The translations under genes and the position numbers were made by a program. Shown here piece after piece: positions 53,311 through 62,135 of a stretch of 62,272 bases of DNA (the stretch's first letter is position 1; every line of letters starts with the position of its first letter). The notes under the pieces were generated by a model. That model was not told where the DNA came from and searched no databases. It saw nothing but the letters and a program-made list of their open reading frames with translations. Where the stretch lies: the NCBI GenBank assembly GCA_025351645.1, contig JANXVN010000085.1, positions 1 through 62,272 on the forward strand, in the 5' to 3' direction. The DNA is from Ferruginibacter sp. (GTDB lineage: Bacteria > Bacteroidota > Bacteroidia > Chitinophagales > Chitinophagaceae).

Positions 53311-55344
53311 TCACTTATTTATAAACGTTTTTTTCTCCACCCCAATACCTGTAAGCGTAACACTTTTCCAATTGGGCGGCAAGGCTGTTTTTATTTGTGT
53401 GATGCCTTTGGGCGTAATTTCCAAGCCGCCAAAACCCATCAATACACTTTGCAGGATACCGCCGGCGCCAGTGCCAAAATAAGGGTTGGTACCGCCTTTA
53501 GTTTCTGCAAGCACCCGCAGTGGCGGCAGCATGTTGGGCAGGTACGCATCTTGAAAAAAGTGGTAAGCTTTGGCACCATCGCCAAGCCTTGAATAAAGCA
53601 ATGTAAAGATACCTTGTGTCATGGCTGGCGTGCCTTCGTTTGGCACCCTTGTTTCATAATATTCAAGGTCTTTACGGGTTTGCTTTGGGTCGGTAATTTC
53701 TTTTAGTGGGTAAGATAATAAGTTTACGTCTGCCTGTTTGATGCCTTCGCCATTGTAGGTGGCAAACTCTCGTGTTATGCCGTTATCTAATTTTAATATG
53801 GGTATGTTGCTGGCTACATTCAGCCAGTCTGCATCGGGTTTTAAGCCTAGTAAAATAGCAGCGGCCGTAGCATCTTGCAGCACTGCTTTTGCGGCTGCAT
53901 TTGTAAAGGCATCGTTGTCGATATTTTCTGCCCATTCATCTGCCGCTACTACGTTTTTTATGTCATACTTTCCGGGGCCATTCCTTTCAACACGGCTGGC
54001 CCAGAACATGGCCGTTTCTTTTAACATCGGATAGCCTTTTTCCCGCAGCCAATCCTTATCCTGCGTTACACAATAATAGTTCCAGGCGGCAATGCCTACG
54101 CAGGCAGTTATGTGGTGCTCGAATGGGCCGCTTAATGCCCATACTGGTGTTTCTTCTACACCAGTGCCTGCACTCTCCCAGGGAAACATGGCGCCTTTAT
54201 AGCCATGGTTAAAAGCGTTTTGCCTGGCGGCAGCCAATCGTTGAAACCTATACTCCACCATACTTTTAGCCAATTCGGGGTGCAGTACTAATATGGCGGG
54301 GTACATCCATATTTCGGTATCCCAAAAAACGTGGCCGTTGTAGCCAAGCCCGCTTAGCCCCATGGGTGAGGGGCTTAATGCGGTGCCTTCCCTTACAAAA
54401 GAATAGAGGTGGTACATCATGCTATGGATATCTTGTTGTGCCTGTGCATCGCCATCAATTATAATGTCGCTCTTCCAAATTTCATCCCATGCTTTGTTAT
54501 GGAATTGAATGAGCCTTTCACGGCCTTCCAGCTTGGCAGTAATAGCCATGCGTTCTGCTTCGTTTAAAGGGTCATCGTGGTGGGCTGAAGTGATAGACGC
54601 ACCTGCAATTGAAAAACTATACGTTTCGCCAGCTTTTAGTTTTTTGCTAAACTTCATCAGGTGCATATTATTATCCCACATTTCGTGTATTACTCGTGGC
54701 TCCGCACCATGTTTTTCGCTGAATAAAAAAGTATTGCTGGCGCACATCAATAATTTGCCGGTGGGGCTTTTTGCGGTGGAGGTTAGCAGGCTGATGACTA
54801 CATGTGGCCGATCGATTTCGTTATAATAATTTTGTACTTCCTTTAACGCATCTGGCGCTTCCATTACACTGGCGCTGGTAATATTAATATCTTTTTTGGC
54901 GGTAATAGAAACATCCATCAAAACAGTAAAGGGCAGTTGGCGCAAGGAGTAATAAGTATAGGTTACGGCTGCTTTATCGCCATAATTAAAAGTGGTGGTA
55001 AAGCTGGCGTGGTGCATATCCAGCTGTTGTTTCATGTTGCTGGCATCTGCATTGCCAATGCGTTTTCCATCAATTTCTAAATACATATTCAGCAGGTTAA
55101 AGCTTTTTAAAAAGTTACTTACACGCCCACGCCCATATAAATCATAAGCGCCAGCAAGTACCACATCTTTTACTTTAAATGGCTCTGGGCTTGAAACAAT
55201 CCCAATCATTCCATTAGCTACCGTAGCACCATAATAATTAGCCGGGTCTATTTTATTGGCAGTAATAATCCAGGGGTCTTGTGCTGATGCAGTAGCAAGC
55301 ACTAAAAAAGAGAATAATACTGTTGTGAACTTTTTATACGGCAT
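53311..55344 (-). CDS. GH65-like glycoside hydrolase, secreted
   Basis: 677 residues. Signal peptide to about residue 21 (LATASA). An N-terminal beta-sandwich (about 25-270) is followed by an (alpha/alpha)6 barrel. The GH65 phosphate/sugar-site motif is YNGHVFWDTEIWMYP (335-349). The likely general acid is Glu470 in AADEWAENIDNDAFTN, a variant of the usual GPDE(Y/F)H. The late motif EGTPAMTQGIFTLLYSRLG and GTGAGGILQSVLMGF are also typical. Family members include trehalose/kojibiose phosphorylases and hydrolases such as the collagen glucosylgalactosyl glucosidases; export points to a hydrolase. Confidence 0.88.
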   Translation of the reverse strand: MPYKKFTTVLFSFLVLATASAQDPWIITANKIDPANYYGATVANGMIGIVSSPEPFKVKDVVLAGAYDLYGRGRVSNFLKSFNLLNMYLEIDGKRIGNADASNMKQQLDMHHASFTTTFNYGDKAAVTYTYYSLRQLPFTVLMDVSITAKKDINITSASVMEAPDALKEVQNYYNEIDRPHVVISLLTSTAKSPTGKLLMCASNTFLFSEKHGAEPRVIHEMWDNNMHLMKFSKKLKAGETYSFSIAGASITSAHHDDPLNEAERMAITAKLEGRERLIQFHNKAWDEIWKSDIIIDGDAQAQQDIHSMMYHLYSFVREGTALSPSPMGLSGLGYNGHVFWDTEIWMYPAILVLHPELAKSMVEYRFQRLAAARQNAFNHGYKGAMFPWESAGTGVEETPVWALSGPFEHHITACVGIAAWNYYCVTQDKDWLREKGYPMLKETAMFWASRVERNGPGKYDIKNVVAADEWAENIDNDAFTNAAAKAVLQDATAAAILLGLKPDADWLNVASNIPILKLDNGITREFATYNGEGIKQADVNLLSYPLKEITDPKQTRKDLEYYETRVPNEGTPAMTQGIFTLLYSRLGDGAKAYHFFQDAYLPNMLPPLRVLAETKGGTNPYFGTGAGGILQSVLMGFGGLEITPKGITQIKTALPPNWKSVTLTGIGVEKKTFINK

Positions 55345-55405
55345 AGCAAGGAATTATATTTAATACAATTTAAAAAAAATCGCCTAAAATTAAGGATATA
55401 AATTT

Positions 55406-55496
55406 CAATGGCGTTAAGTTAAGACCTTTCCTCTCCTTTGGAGAGGGTTAGGGTGAGGTAAAGACAAACATATAGATCCTTAACTTAACGGCATTG
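55406..55496 (-). mobile_element. MITE-like element copy 4 (91 bp, perfect 10-bp duplication)
   Basis: Termini CAATGGCGTTAAGTTAAG and CTTAACTTAACGGCATTG. The core CTCTCCTTTGGAGAGGGTTA is the reverse complement of copy 1. Perfect direct repeats ATATAAATTT flank it at 55396-55405 and 55497-55506. It lies upstream of the GH65 gene. Confidence 0.88.
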
Positions 55497-55545
55497 ATAT
55501 AAATTTATTAAAAAGCTGGCTTTTAAACTGCTGATGCCCGCATAC

Positions 55546-55571
55546 AAAAAAGCCACCGGATTACCGATGGC
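55546..55571 (-). terminator. Intrinsic terminator of the DUF6799-like gene
   Basis: On the minus strand GCCATCGG-TAAT-CCGGTGGC (8-bp stem with one G-T pair) is followed by TTTTTT. It lies 26 bp after the stop of the gene ending at 55598. Confidence 0.8.
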
Positions 55572-55597
55572 CCCTAATAAGTTTGTTCTCTGCTTAA

Positions 55598-55969
55598 TTA
55601 CATAGGCATAGCATCTTTGCCAGCCTTTTTCATCTTCTTGCCTTTGTGCTTCATGCCACTCATCATTTTGCCATCCATGTACATGCAGTCACCATTTTTC
55701 AATTTTTTGGTTGAACCGTCGCTCATTTTTGCAATACCATCAGTTGATACAACAGTTCCGTTGGTTAGGGTCATGTCCTGGTCCATACCCATTGTTTTTC
55801 CACCCTTCATGGCCATCATCTTGCCATCTTTCATCATTACGCAATCTTTCATTTCGTGCATTTTATGCGTTTTGTGCATTTTATGCATTTTGTGTGTTGC
55901 AGTATCCTGCGCCACTACTGCAGTTGTACACACAACAGCTGCCAATAAAAACATTGTTACTTTTTTCAT
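55598..55969 (-). CDS. Small exported Met/His/Lys-rich protein (DUF6799-like)
   Basis: 123 residues. Signal peptide to about residue 21 (CTTAVVAQ). A HKMHKMHKTHKMHEM tract follows (26-40), then two short repeated units of the type DCVMMKDGKMMAMKGGKTM and TLTNGTVVSTDGIAKMSDGS, ending with DCMYMDGKMM and a basic tail. The repeat units fit the DUF6799 domain. The density of Met and His suggests periplasmic binding of Cu(I)/Ag(I) or another soft metal, which is inference from composition. It stands alone with its own terminator. Confidence 0.75.
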   Translation of the reverse strand: MKKVTMFLLAAVVCTTAVVAQDTATHKMHKMHKTHKMHEMKDCVMMKDGKMMAMKGGKTMGMDQDMTLTNGTVVSTDGIAKMSDGSTKKLKNGDCMYMDGKMMSGMKHKGKKMKKAGKDAMPM

Positions 55970-56253
55970 TTTTTTGATTTTAGTTTATTTCATTAGTGAA
56001 TAGCGCTTAATATATATCCAAAAGCCTGCCAATATATATTGCACTATTAAAACTTTCAAAATTGATTTTAAAATACGGCTGTAGACATTTTTTCCCATAA
56101 AAAAATTGTTGGGGAAGCAATAGGTAGTTGCGATAGTTTGTACTTAGAAAATACAAGCATCCAATTTTAAACTAGCATACAGTATTAAAATAATTTTAAG
56201 ATTGTATAGCTTATACTGGCAACCTATTTGACTATAAGAACCTAAAAAATGTT

Positions 56254-57210
56254 ATGGCGGAAAAAATTACATTTAAAGGGATTATTGAGGTGTTTAAAAA
56301 TGCCTTTACTGGGTTTAGTGATGATAAGGTTACCAAGTTAAGTGGTTCATTAGCTTACTATACTATATTTTCTATGGGGCCATTATTAATTGTTATTATT
56401 TCTTTATGCGGCTGGTTTTTAGGCAGGGATGCAGTTGAAGGAAAAGTATATGCACAACTGGCAGGTTTTGTAGGCTCCGATACGGCTGCTTCCTTACAAG
56501 CAATTATTAAGAATGCATCGCTTGCAGGAAAAAGCAAGATAGCTGGTATTATTGGTGGCGCTACTTTACTGGTTGGTGCTACAACTATTTTTGCTGAAAT
56601 ACAGGATTCTATCAATGGAATTTGGGGGCTTAAGCCAAAACCAAAAAGAGGCTGGTTAAAATTGATACAAAATAGGTTTTTATCATTTTCAGTAATCATC
56701 AGCCTGGGTTTTTTGTTGCTGGTATCGTTAGGTGTAAGCTCAATAATAGATGGGTTTAGTGAAAGGTTGAAATTATATTTTCCCGATGTTGCTGTGGTGG
56801 TATTTTATATCATCAATATTGGCATAACCCTATGTGTTACCACATCAATTTTCGGGGTTATTTTTAAGGTTTTGCCAGATGCAAACATCACCTGGAAAGA
56901 TGTTTTTTCAGGGGCATTAGCTACCGCTTTTTTATTTATGCTAGGCAAATTCGCCATATCGTTTTACATTAGCAAAAGCAATGTGGGCAGTACTTACGGC
57001 ACAGCTGGCTCGTTAGTAGTTTTATTATTGTGGATATATTATTCGTCTTTGATATTGTATTTTGGTGCTGAGCTTACCAAAGCATATGCGGTAAAATATG
57101 GTTCGCCGATACACCCCAGCGACTATGCGGTAACTACTAAAACGGTTGAAATAGAAACTGGCGGACAATCAATACAAACCAAAGAGAATGTAGAGATAAA
57201 GGTAAAATAG
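56254..57210 (+). CDS. YihY/BrkB-family membrane protein
   Basis: 318 residues with six hydrophobic segments (near 30-60, 95-115, 140-165, 185-212, 218-240 and 245-270). Family signatures are LAYYTIFSMGPLLIVIISL, WKDVFSGALATAFLFMLGK and YGTAGSLVVLLLWIYYSSLI. Once annotated as RNase BN, the family is now regarded as a membrane transporter or envelope protein of unclear function. The C-terminal tail is charged. It appears monocistronic. Confidence 0.9.
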   Translation: MAEKITFKGIIEVFKNAFTGFSDDKVTKLSGSLAYYTIFSMGPLLIVIISLCGWFLGRDAVEGKVYAQLAGFVGSDTAASLQAIIKNASLAGKSKIAGIIGGATLLVGATTIFAEIQDSINGIWGLKPKPKRGWLKLIQNRFLSFSVIISLGFLLLVSLGVSSIIDGFSERLKLYFPDVAVVVFYIINIGITLCVTTSIFGVIFKVLPDANITWKDVFSGALATAFLFMLGKFAISFYISKSNVGSTYGTAGSLVVLLLWIYYSSLILYFGAELTKAYAVKYGSPIHPSDYAVTTKTVEIETGGQSIQTKENVEIKVK

Positions 57211-57562
57211 AACATGTTTATTGTTTTTGATTTATTAATCACCAAGGTGCTCCATGATAAATAATATGCCAACAGATGCGCAAGCGGTATTTGGGTGAGC
57301 AAAAAAATGAAAGTTTATAATCGTAGTGGCCTATGCATCACCAGCAACATAGAACGTATTAATCAACACGGTACCGATGCCGAAAAACATAGCCAAATGC
57401 TAAAATGAGAGAACATTAATACTGATGGCTCTCTGATGGCTTCATCGGTTGTAAAGAAGGATACAAACCGTTTGCTGAAGAGCCAAAAACAACAGTTACT
57501 AGCGTTATGTATAATACTTTCCTTTTTTAAAAACAACCTCTTCGCTAAAATAATTGTAGTGG

Positions 57563-58033
57563 CTACAACCCTTTTACCGCCTGCCTTACAAGGCTCCTGG
57601 AAAGCTTGTCGGCTTCAATATTGTAATTTGTTTCGGCTGAAATTTTTTGATGGGCTTTTATTTTTTGGAGCGTTACCGGTACCTTATCAAGTAATGCCAG
57701 CAGTTCTTTAACAAGGGCGGCATTGCTTATTTCGTTGCCCTTATTCGTAGTAAAATTTTGTACTATAAATTTTTGTTGCCTTGCTTGCAGCCCTGTTACA
57801 TATTGGCTATCGGTAACTACAGTTACCAATGCAACTGGCTCATTTTTTTGGATATATTCTATTGCTTTAATTACCGCTATTAGTTCCATACGGTTATGTG
57901 TGGTATTTTTTTCTATGCCGGATAAAATTATTTTTACATCCCCTATAAAAATAATGGCTGCCCATGCCCCAATGCAAAGCTTTGTATGGCAGCTTCCATC
58001 TGTATAAACTTGTATTGCTTTGGTGGGCAGCAT
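57563..58033 (-). CDS. rnhA: Ribonuclease HI
   Basis: 156 residues, the normal length. The DEDD active site is visible: VYTDGSC (Asp12), NRMELIAVI (Glu50), VVTDSQY (Asp75) and NIEADKLSR (Asp142), with His128 in KAHQK as the catalytic histidine. It degrades the RNA strand of RNA-DNA hybrids in the cytoplasm. The region 57211-57562 just downstream holds no clear gene apart from a 33-codon remnant at 57307. The gene is divergent from the phosphoesterase. Confidence 0.9.
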   Translation of the reverse strand: MLPTKAIQVYTDGSCHTKLCIGAWAAIIFIGDVKIILSGIEKNTTHNRMELIAVIKAIEYIQKNEPVALVTVVTDSQYVTGLQARQQKFIVQNFTTNKGNEISNAALVKELLALLDKVPVTLQKIKAHQKISAETNYNIEADKLSRSLVRQAVKGL

Positions 58034-58112
58034 GTATCAATTTTGTTAGTGAAGATATGATGCCTTTTATCGGCCGGTAATTTCTTTATCTTTAAAAAAA
58101 TAATTATTATAA

Positions 58113-58874
58113 ATGACCCTACAATATTGTTCTGACTTGCACTTAGAATTTTCGCAAAATAAAAAGTTTATTTCAAAATACCCTTTAGTGCCAAAGGGCG
58201 ATATATTGTTGCTTGCAGGCGATATTATTCCTTTTGCGATAATGGATGAACAAAAAGATTTCTTCAATTTTATTGGTGATAATTTTGAGCAAACTTATTG
58301 GATACCCGGCAACCATGAATATTATGGTTTTGACATTGCTACTAAAAGTGGGCAGGTACATGAAGCAATAAGAAGCAATGTTTTTCTTGTAAATAACCAG
58401 GTGATTACGTTAAATAAAGTGCGGCTAATTGTATCAACTTTATGGTCTCATATACCTGAGGAAAGTTACATCCCCATCCAATACCGCATGTCGGATTTTA
58501 GCGCTATACGCAATGGTGGCAAGCCTTTTACTCCGGCCCGCTATAATGAGCTTCATCAGCAATGCAAAACTTTTATTACAGATACTTTAAGCCAAAGTGC
58601 CGATTTGCCTACCATGGTAGTTACCCACCATATACCTACATTTTTAAACTATCCTGCAAAATATAAACAAGATGTTCTGAATGTTGCTTTCGCAACGGAA
58701 CTGTATAACCTTATTGAGCAATCTAATATTGACTATTGGTTGTATGGCCACCATCATTTTAATACCCTGTCATTTACTATTGGCAAAACACAGCTTATTA
58801 CCAACCAACTTGGTTACATCAGGTATAAAGAAAATACCGGATTTAAAAAAGATGCTGTTATTGAATTTCTCTAA
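58113..58874 (+). CDS. Calcineurin-like metallophosphoesterase
   Basis: 253 residues. All five blocks of the metal site are present: SDLHLEF (Asp8, His10), LAGDI (Asp37), PGNHEYYG (Asn67, His68), VVTHHIP (His172) and YGHHHFN (His213, His215). There is no signal peptide, so it is cytoplasmic. The substrate cannot be inferred; related stand-alone proteins act on cyclic nucleotides or other phosphodiesters. It converges with the DinB gene, leaving only 9 bp between the stop codons. Confidence 0.9.
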   Translation: MTLQYCSDLHLEFSQNKKFISKYPLVPKGDILLLAGDIIPFAIMDEQKDFFNFIGDNFEQTYWIPGNHEYYGFDIATKSGQVHEAIRSNVFLVNNQVITLNKVRLIVSTLWSHIPEESYIPIQYRMSDFSAIRNGGKPFTPARYNELHQQCKTFITDTLSQSADLPTMVVTHHIPTFLNYPAKYKQDVLNVAFATELYNLIEQSNIDYWLYGHHHFNTLSFTIGKTQLITNQLGYIRYKENTGFKKDAVIEFL

Positions 58875-58883
58875 ATATCTTTT

Positions 58884-59420
58884 TTATCCTGATGTGCTTT
58901 GCGCATGCTTCAAAAATTTTACAGTTACCATCAACTGGCCTAAGTGGCGCATGGTATGTTCTGCGCCATGCACTAATAAACCAATTACTGTAGAAGGCAG
59001 CATCTTTCTTCCCACCCCCCTAAATTCGGCAAGTGTTTTTTCATCGGTATTTTTTAATTGTTCTAGAGCCTTATCTACCTCGATGTTAAACCGTTTTACT
59101 AATTCTGTAACCGTAACTGTTGTTTGCGGAGAAATATCCTCCGCAGTTAATTGCTCTAATTGTGCAATGGTAAGTGTTTCTGCCCTTGCATAAGTAAAAA
59201 CCCTATCCAACACGCCGGCAAGGTGCTGTAAGTGAAACCCGGCCGATGCAACGCCTGCTGGCCTTTGCCAAAGCAAGCTATCCGGAAAACCTTGCACCAT
59301 AATATTCAATTCTTCTCTTGCTTGCAATAAGGCATGTGCCACTGGTTGTAATAATGCTGGTATATCTCTTAAATGGCCACGTTGCCATACTTCTAATACT
59401 GATTGGTTAGTGTTGCTCAT
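58884..59420 (-). CDS. DinB-family protein
   Basis: 178 residues forming a four-helix bundle. Metal-ligand histidines of the DinB fold are visible in GFHLQHLAGVLDR (His63/His66) and VHGAEHTMRHLGQL (His155, His159). The family includes thiol transferases of bacillithiol or mycothiol and DNA-damage-induced proteins. The function here is unassigned. It stands on the minus strand between a convergent phosphoesterase and an upstream hypothetical gene. Confidence 0.85.
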   Translation of the reverse strand: MSNTNQSVLEVWQRGHLRDIPALLQPVAHALLQAREELNIMVQGFPDSLLWQRPAGVASAGFHLQHLAGVLDRVFTYARAETLTIAQLEQLTAEDISPQTTVTVTELVKRFNIEVDKALEQLKNTDEKTLAEFRGVGRKMLPSTVIGLLVHGAEHTMRHLGQLMVTVKFLKHAQSTSG

Positions 59421-59482
59421 TATACATTGTTGTGGTGTAACATTATTATCTTTTGGCCCATAAGCTATGGTATTAAAACAAG

Positions 59483-59505
59483 ACTGGCCTGCAGTGCAAG
59501 CCAGT
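59483..59505 (-). terminator. Hairpin downstream of the hypothetical gene at 59528-59893
   Basis: ACTGGC and GCCAGT arms with inner TGC-GCA pairing, and T-rich sequence on both sides. It lies 22 bp after the stop of the minus-strand hypothetical gene. Confidence 0.5.
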
Positions 59506-59527
59506 TTCTTTCTTAAAAAAATTCATT

Positions 59528-59893
59528 CTACGTACCTGGCAGTAATCGCCAGTTAGGCATTTTTGCTGATATAATTTTTTTGATGCCAGATATCCTGGAC
59601 ACCAAAGAAGGTTTATTATTCACTAACTCTACCCGAAGGCTTGTTGATAGTACAGGGGCTGAGGCATTGTACCCGTATTTTGAAAAAGGGTTGGCTTCTT
59701 TAAAAAGCCGTTGCTGTATCTCCTCTTCATGTACTTCGGCTATTTTACAAGCTTTTGCAAAATTGGTATGCATGCCAAAACTTTTTAGTATAGCCGGCGT
59801 GTTCTTTACTTCCGGGTAACAGGTATATTTTTTAATAAAATAAAACTCTGTACCATTAATTTTTTTTGTGTAAGCAGTGTAAGTATTTTCCAT
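59528..59893 (-). CDS. Hypothetical protein
   Basis: 121 residues without signal peptide or membrane segment. The N-terminal half (FYFIKKYTCYPEVKNTPAIL) is aromatic-rich. The middle has a helical, charged section (KACKIAEVHEEEIQQRLFKE) and the end is basic (RISGIKKIISAKMPNWRLLP). No family was identified. Codon use resembles its neighbours, so it is probably a real gene of limited taxonomic range. It stands alone, with a hairpin downstream and a 680-bp gap upstream. Confidence 0.55.
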   Translation of the reverse strand: MENTYTAYTKKINGTEFYFIKKYTCYPEVKNTPAILKSFGMHTNFAKACKIAEVHEEEIQQRLFKEANPFSKYGYNASAPVLSTSLRVELVNNKPSLVSRISGIKKIISAKMPNWRLLPGT

Positions 59894-60364
59894 CTTGTGT
59901 ATATTTTTAAGTTACGGTATTAATAGGTTCCTCTATTTCATTTTCTATAAAATAAATTGTTGGACAGTTGAAAATGAGAAAAGGAATTTTAAAGAAGCCT
60001 CGGTAAGGCTTGTAGCTTTATAACAGGATTTGGAATATAATTACTTACAATTTTTTTGGTGCCAAACTAAGGAAAGCAGTTTTATAATTTTAGATGTACT
60101 TTATAGAAATTAAGCATTTGCCGTGCCAAAAAATATAAGCACGGAAATAAAACAGGAGCATTGGATATTAAGGGAAAAATGGGCTATTTAAAGGATATAG
60201 ATATCGGGTAAAGATAATAATATGAAGTAAAAATAGTATTTTTCTACAACAAATACATAAAAACATCCATATAATTCTCTACTATTTAACATACGATTAT
60301 TAATGAAAAATGGTTTGTGGGCTATTTTAATTGTTATGATGTAAAAAAATGCCCAATAATAAAT

Positions 60365-60455
60365 CAATGCCGTTAAGTTAAGCCCTTTCTTCTCCTTTGG
60401 AGAGGGTTAGGGTGAGGTAAAGACAAACATATAGATCCTTAACTTAACGGCATTG
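60365..60455 (-). mobile_element. MITE-like element copy 5 (91 bp, perfect 10-bp duplication)
   Basis: It is near-identical to copy 4 with termini CAATGCCGTTAAGTTAAG and CTTAACTTAACGGCATTG. Perfect direct repeats AATAATAAAT flank it at 60355-60364 and 60456-60465. It lies in the 680-bp gap 59894-60575, which otherwise shows only AT-rich sequence. Confidence 0.9.
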
Positions 60456-60575
60456 AATAATAAATAGTTATAAAGTTAAATGGTATAACGGTTATGGGTA
60501 ACTGCTTAGGCTGCAGAATTCACCAATACTTAATGGCGTTGTTATTGCTACATTTGTTTATCAAAATAAATTTAT

Positions 60576-60902
60576 ATGCCTTTTATAAACATTGATTCAA
60601 TTGCGGCTAAAGAAATAGTGCCAGGGTATCTTGGCCGCAGCATCCATACAGGCACACTAACCTTTATGTACTGGACTGCAAGCGCAGGTGCTGCAATGCC
60701 TATGCACTCGCATTTACACGAGCAGGTGGCACAAGTATTGAGAGGTACTTTTGAGCTAACCGTTAATGGCGAAACAAAATTACTTACTCCAGGTATGGTA
60801 GCTGTTATACCTCCACATGCATTGCATGGCGGCAAAGCCATTACTGCCTGCGAATTATTAGATGTTTTTAACCCAGAAAGAGAAGATTATAAATTTATAT
60901 AA
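60576..60902 (+). CDS. Small cupin-domain protein
   Basis: 108 residues, a single cupin barrel. Motif 1 is [15 protein letters not shown] (His44, His46, Glu49, with His48 extra) and motif 2 is IPPHALHGG (His81/His84). Metal binding is likely; no substrate can be named. Its TAA overlaps the ATG of the following SDR gene by one base, so the two are translationally coupled and probably act in one reaction sequence. Confidence 0.85.
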   Translation: MPFINIDSIAAKEIVPGYLGRSIHTGTLTFMYWTASAGAAMPMHSHLHEQVAQVLRGTFELTVNGETKLLTPGMVAVIPPHALHGGKAITACELLDVFNPEREDYKFI

Positions 60903-61690
60903 TGAACCTTAACTTAAAAAACAAAACGGCACTCGTTTGCGGTGGGTCGCAAGGGCTTGGCTTAGCTACTGCTAAAGAATTGGCATTACTTGGCGCAACT
61001 GTTATTATTGCCAGCCGTACAGAAAGTAAATTAATAGCCGCCATAAAAGAATTGGATACTTCCGCCGGCCAACAGCATGTTACTTTAGCGCTAGACTTAA
61101 CAGCGCCCGAAGCTGCAAAAACAATTGTAGCAACATGGGTATCTAAAAACGGCCCTATACATATATTGATTAATAATGCAGGAGGCCCACCATCTGGCCC
61201 ATTGATAGATACTGAGGCTGCCGAGCTGGATAAGGCTTTTTCTACCCACGTTATCAGCAGCCACTTACTGGTGCAGCTTTTACTGCCAGGTATGCGGCAG
61301 GCTGGTTACGGGCGTATCATTAACATCGTTTCAACAGCTGTTAAACAACCAATTAACGGGCTGGGTATTTCTAATACGGTTAGGGCTGCTATGGCTAACT
61401 GGGCAAAAACACTGGCTAACGAAATTGGCCATAGCGGTATAACAGTAAACAATATTTTACCAGGCTATACCAATACCGAAAGGCTTAAGTATTTGTTTGC
61501 CAAGCAAGCCACAGACCAAGGTGCAACCATTGAAACTATAGAAAATAAAATAGTAGAAAACATACCCGCCAAGCGCCTTGGCCAACCGGAAGAATTTGGT
61601 GCAGTAGCTGCTTTTTTATGTACGCCTGCAGCAAGCTATATCAACGGCGTAAATATTCCGGTAGATGGAGGAAGGACGGGTAGCTTATAA
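60902..61690 (+). CDS. SDR-family protein with non-canonical active site
   Basis: 262 residues of the classical SDR fold. The nucleotide-binding GGSQGLG (14-20) and NNAGG (91-95) are intact, as is Ser144 in NIVSTAV. The catalytic YxxxK is missing: the aligned segment reads ISNTVRAAMANWAKTLA, with Ser157 for Tyr and Arg161 for Lys. The C-terminal ILPGYTNTERL and INGVNIPVDGG are typical of FabG-like members. It may bind NAD(P)H but be catalytically altered. It is coupled to the upstream cupin gene. Confidence 0.88.
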   Translation: MNLNLKNKTALVCGGSQGLGLATAKELALLGATVIIASRTESKLIAAIKELDTSAGQQHVTLALDLTAPEAAKTIVATWVSKNGPIHILINNAGGPPSGPLIDTEAAELDKAFSTHVISSHLLVQLLLPGMRQAGYGRIINIVSTAVKQPINGLGISNTVRAAMANWAKTLANEIGHSGITVNNILPGYTNTERLKYLFAKQATDQGATIETIENKIVENIPAKRLGQPEEFGAVAAFLCTPAASYINGVNIPVDGGRTGSL

Positions 61691-61726
61691 ATAATCAACT
61701 TATATTTTACTTAATAAATTATTATT

Positions 61727-61924
61727 ATGCGCAATAGAAATTCAGGGCTACTTTACTTTTTATTAGGCATTTACACTTTGCTTATAAGCTGGCATTATAA
61801 CCACAATATAATATTGCTGCTCGTACATTATATCATTTGGCCGGTATACCTTATTTACGAATTGTTAATCGGGCATTTATCACACGATCTCTGGAAAACA
61901 ATACCGGCTTCTTATTTTAAATAA
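61727..61924 (+). CDS. Small two-helix membrane protein
   Basis: 65 residues with two hydrophobic stretches (about 8-22 and 27-49) separated by HYNH, and a short polar end. No family was recognised. It lies 36 bp after the SDR gene on the same strand and may belong to the same transcript. Confidence 0.55.
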   Translation: MRNRNSGLLYFLLGIYTLLISWHYNHNIILLLVHYIIWPVYLIYELLIGHLSHDLWKTIPASYFK

Positions 61925-62087
61925 TGAGTTGCTGGTTTGCTATTGAGGCTTTAATTGTTCCGGCTAGTACAGTAGCTAAGTGCGGCTTTACAAATCCGTA
62001 TTTATTGCAGCTGTGGCAATCTAATACATTGGTTTTAAGTGATTTTTTATCATGCGCTGTAGGGGTTACTAATTTGAAGTTCGATGC
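61917..62087 (-). pseudogene. Possible gene fragment with CxxC motif
   Basis: An open stretch without a start codon (preceded by TAA at 62088) reads ASNFKLVTPTAHDKKSLKT and continues NVLDCHSCNKYGFVKPHLATVL to a stop at 61917. The CHSC pair resembles half of a zinc site. It may be the tail of a lost gene upstream of the response regulator. Confidence 0.25.
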
Positions 62088-62135
62088 TTAACAAATGGAA
62101 ACAATAATAAACTAAAAATAATAAACCAAAAATAC

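Noticed and set aside
57436..57711. A 91-residue plus-strand frame overlapping the end of rnhA
   Set aside because: It runs antisense to the conserved C-terminus of ribonuclease HI and has no recognisable features.
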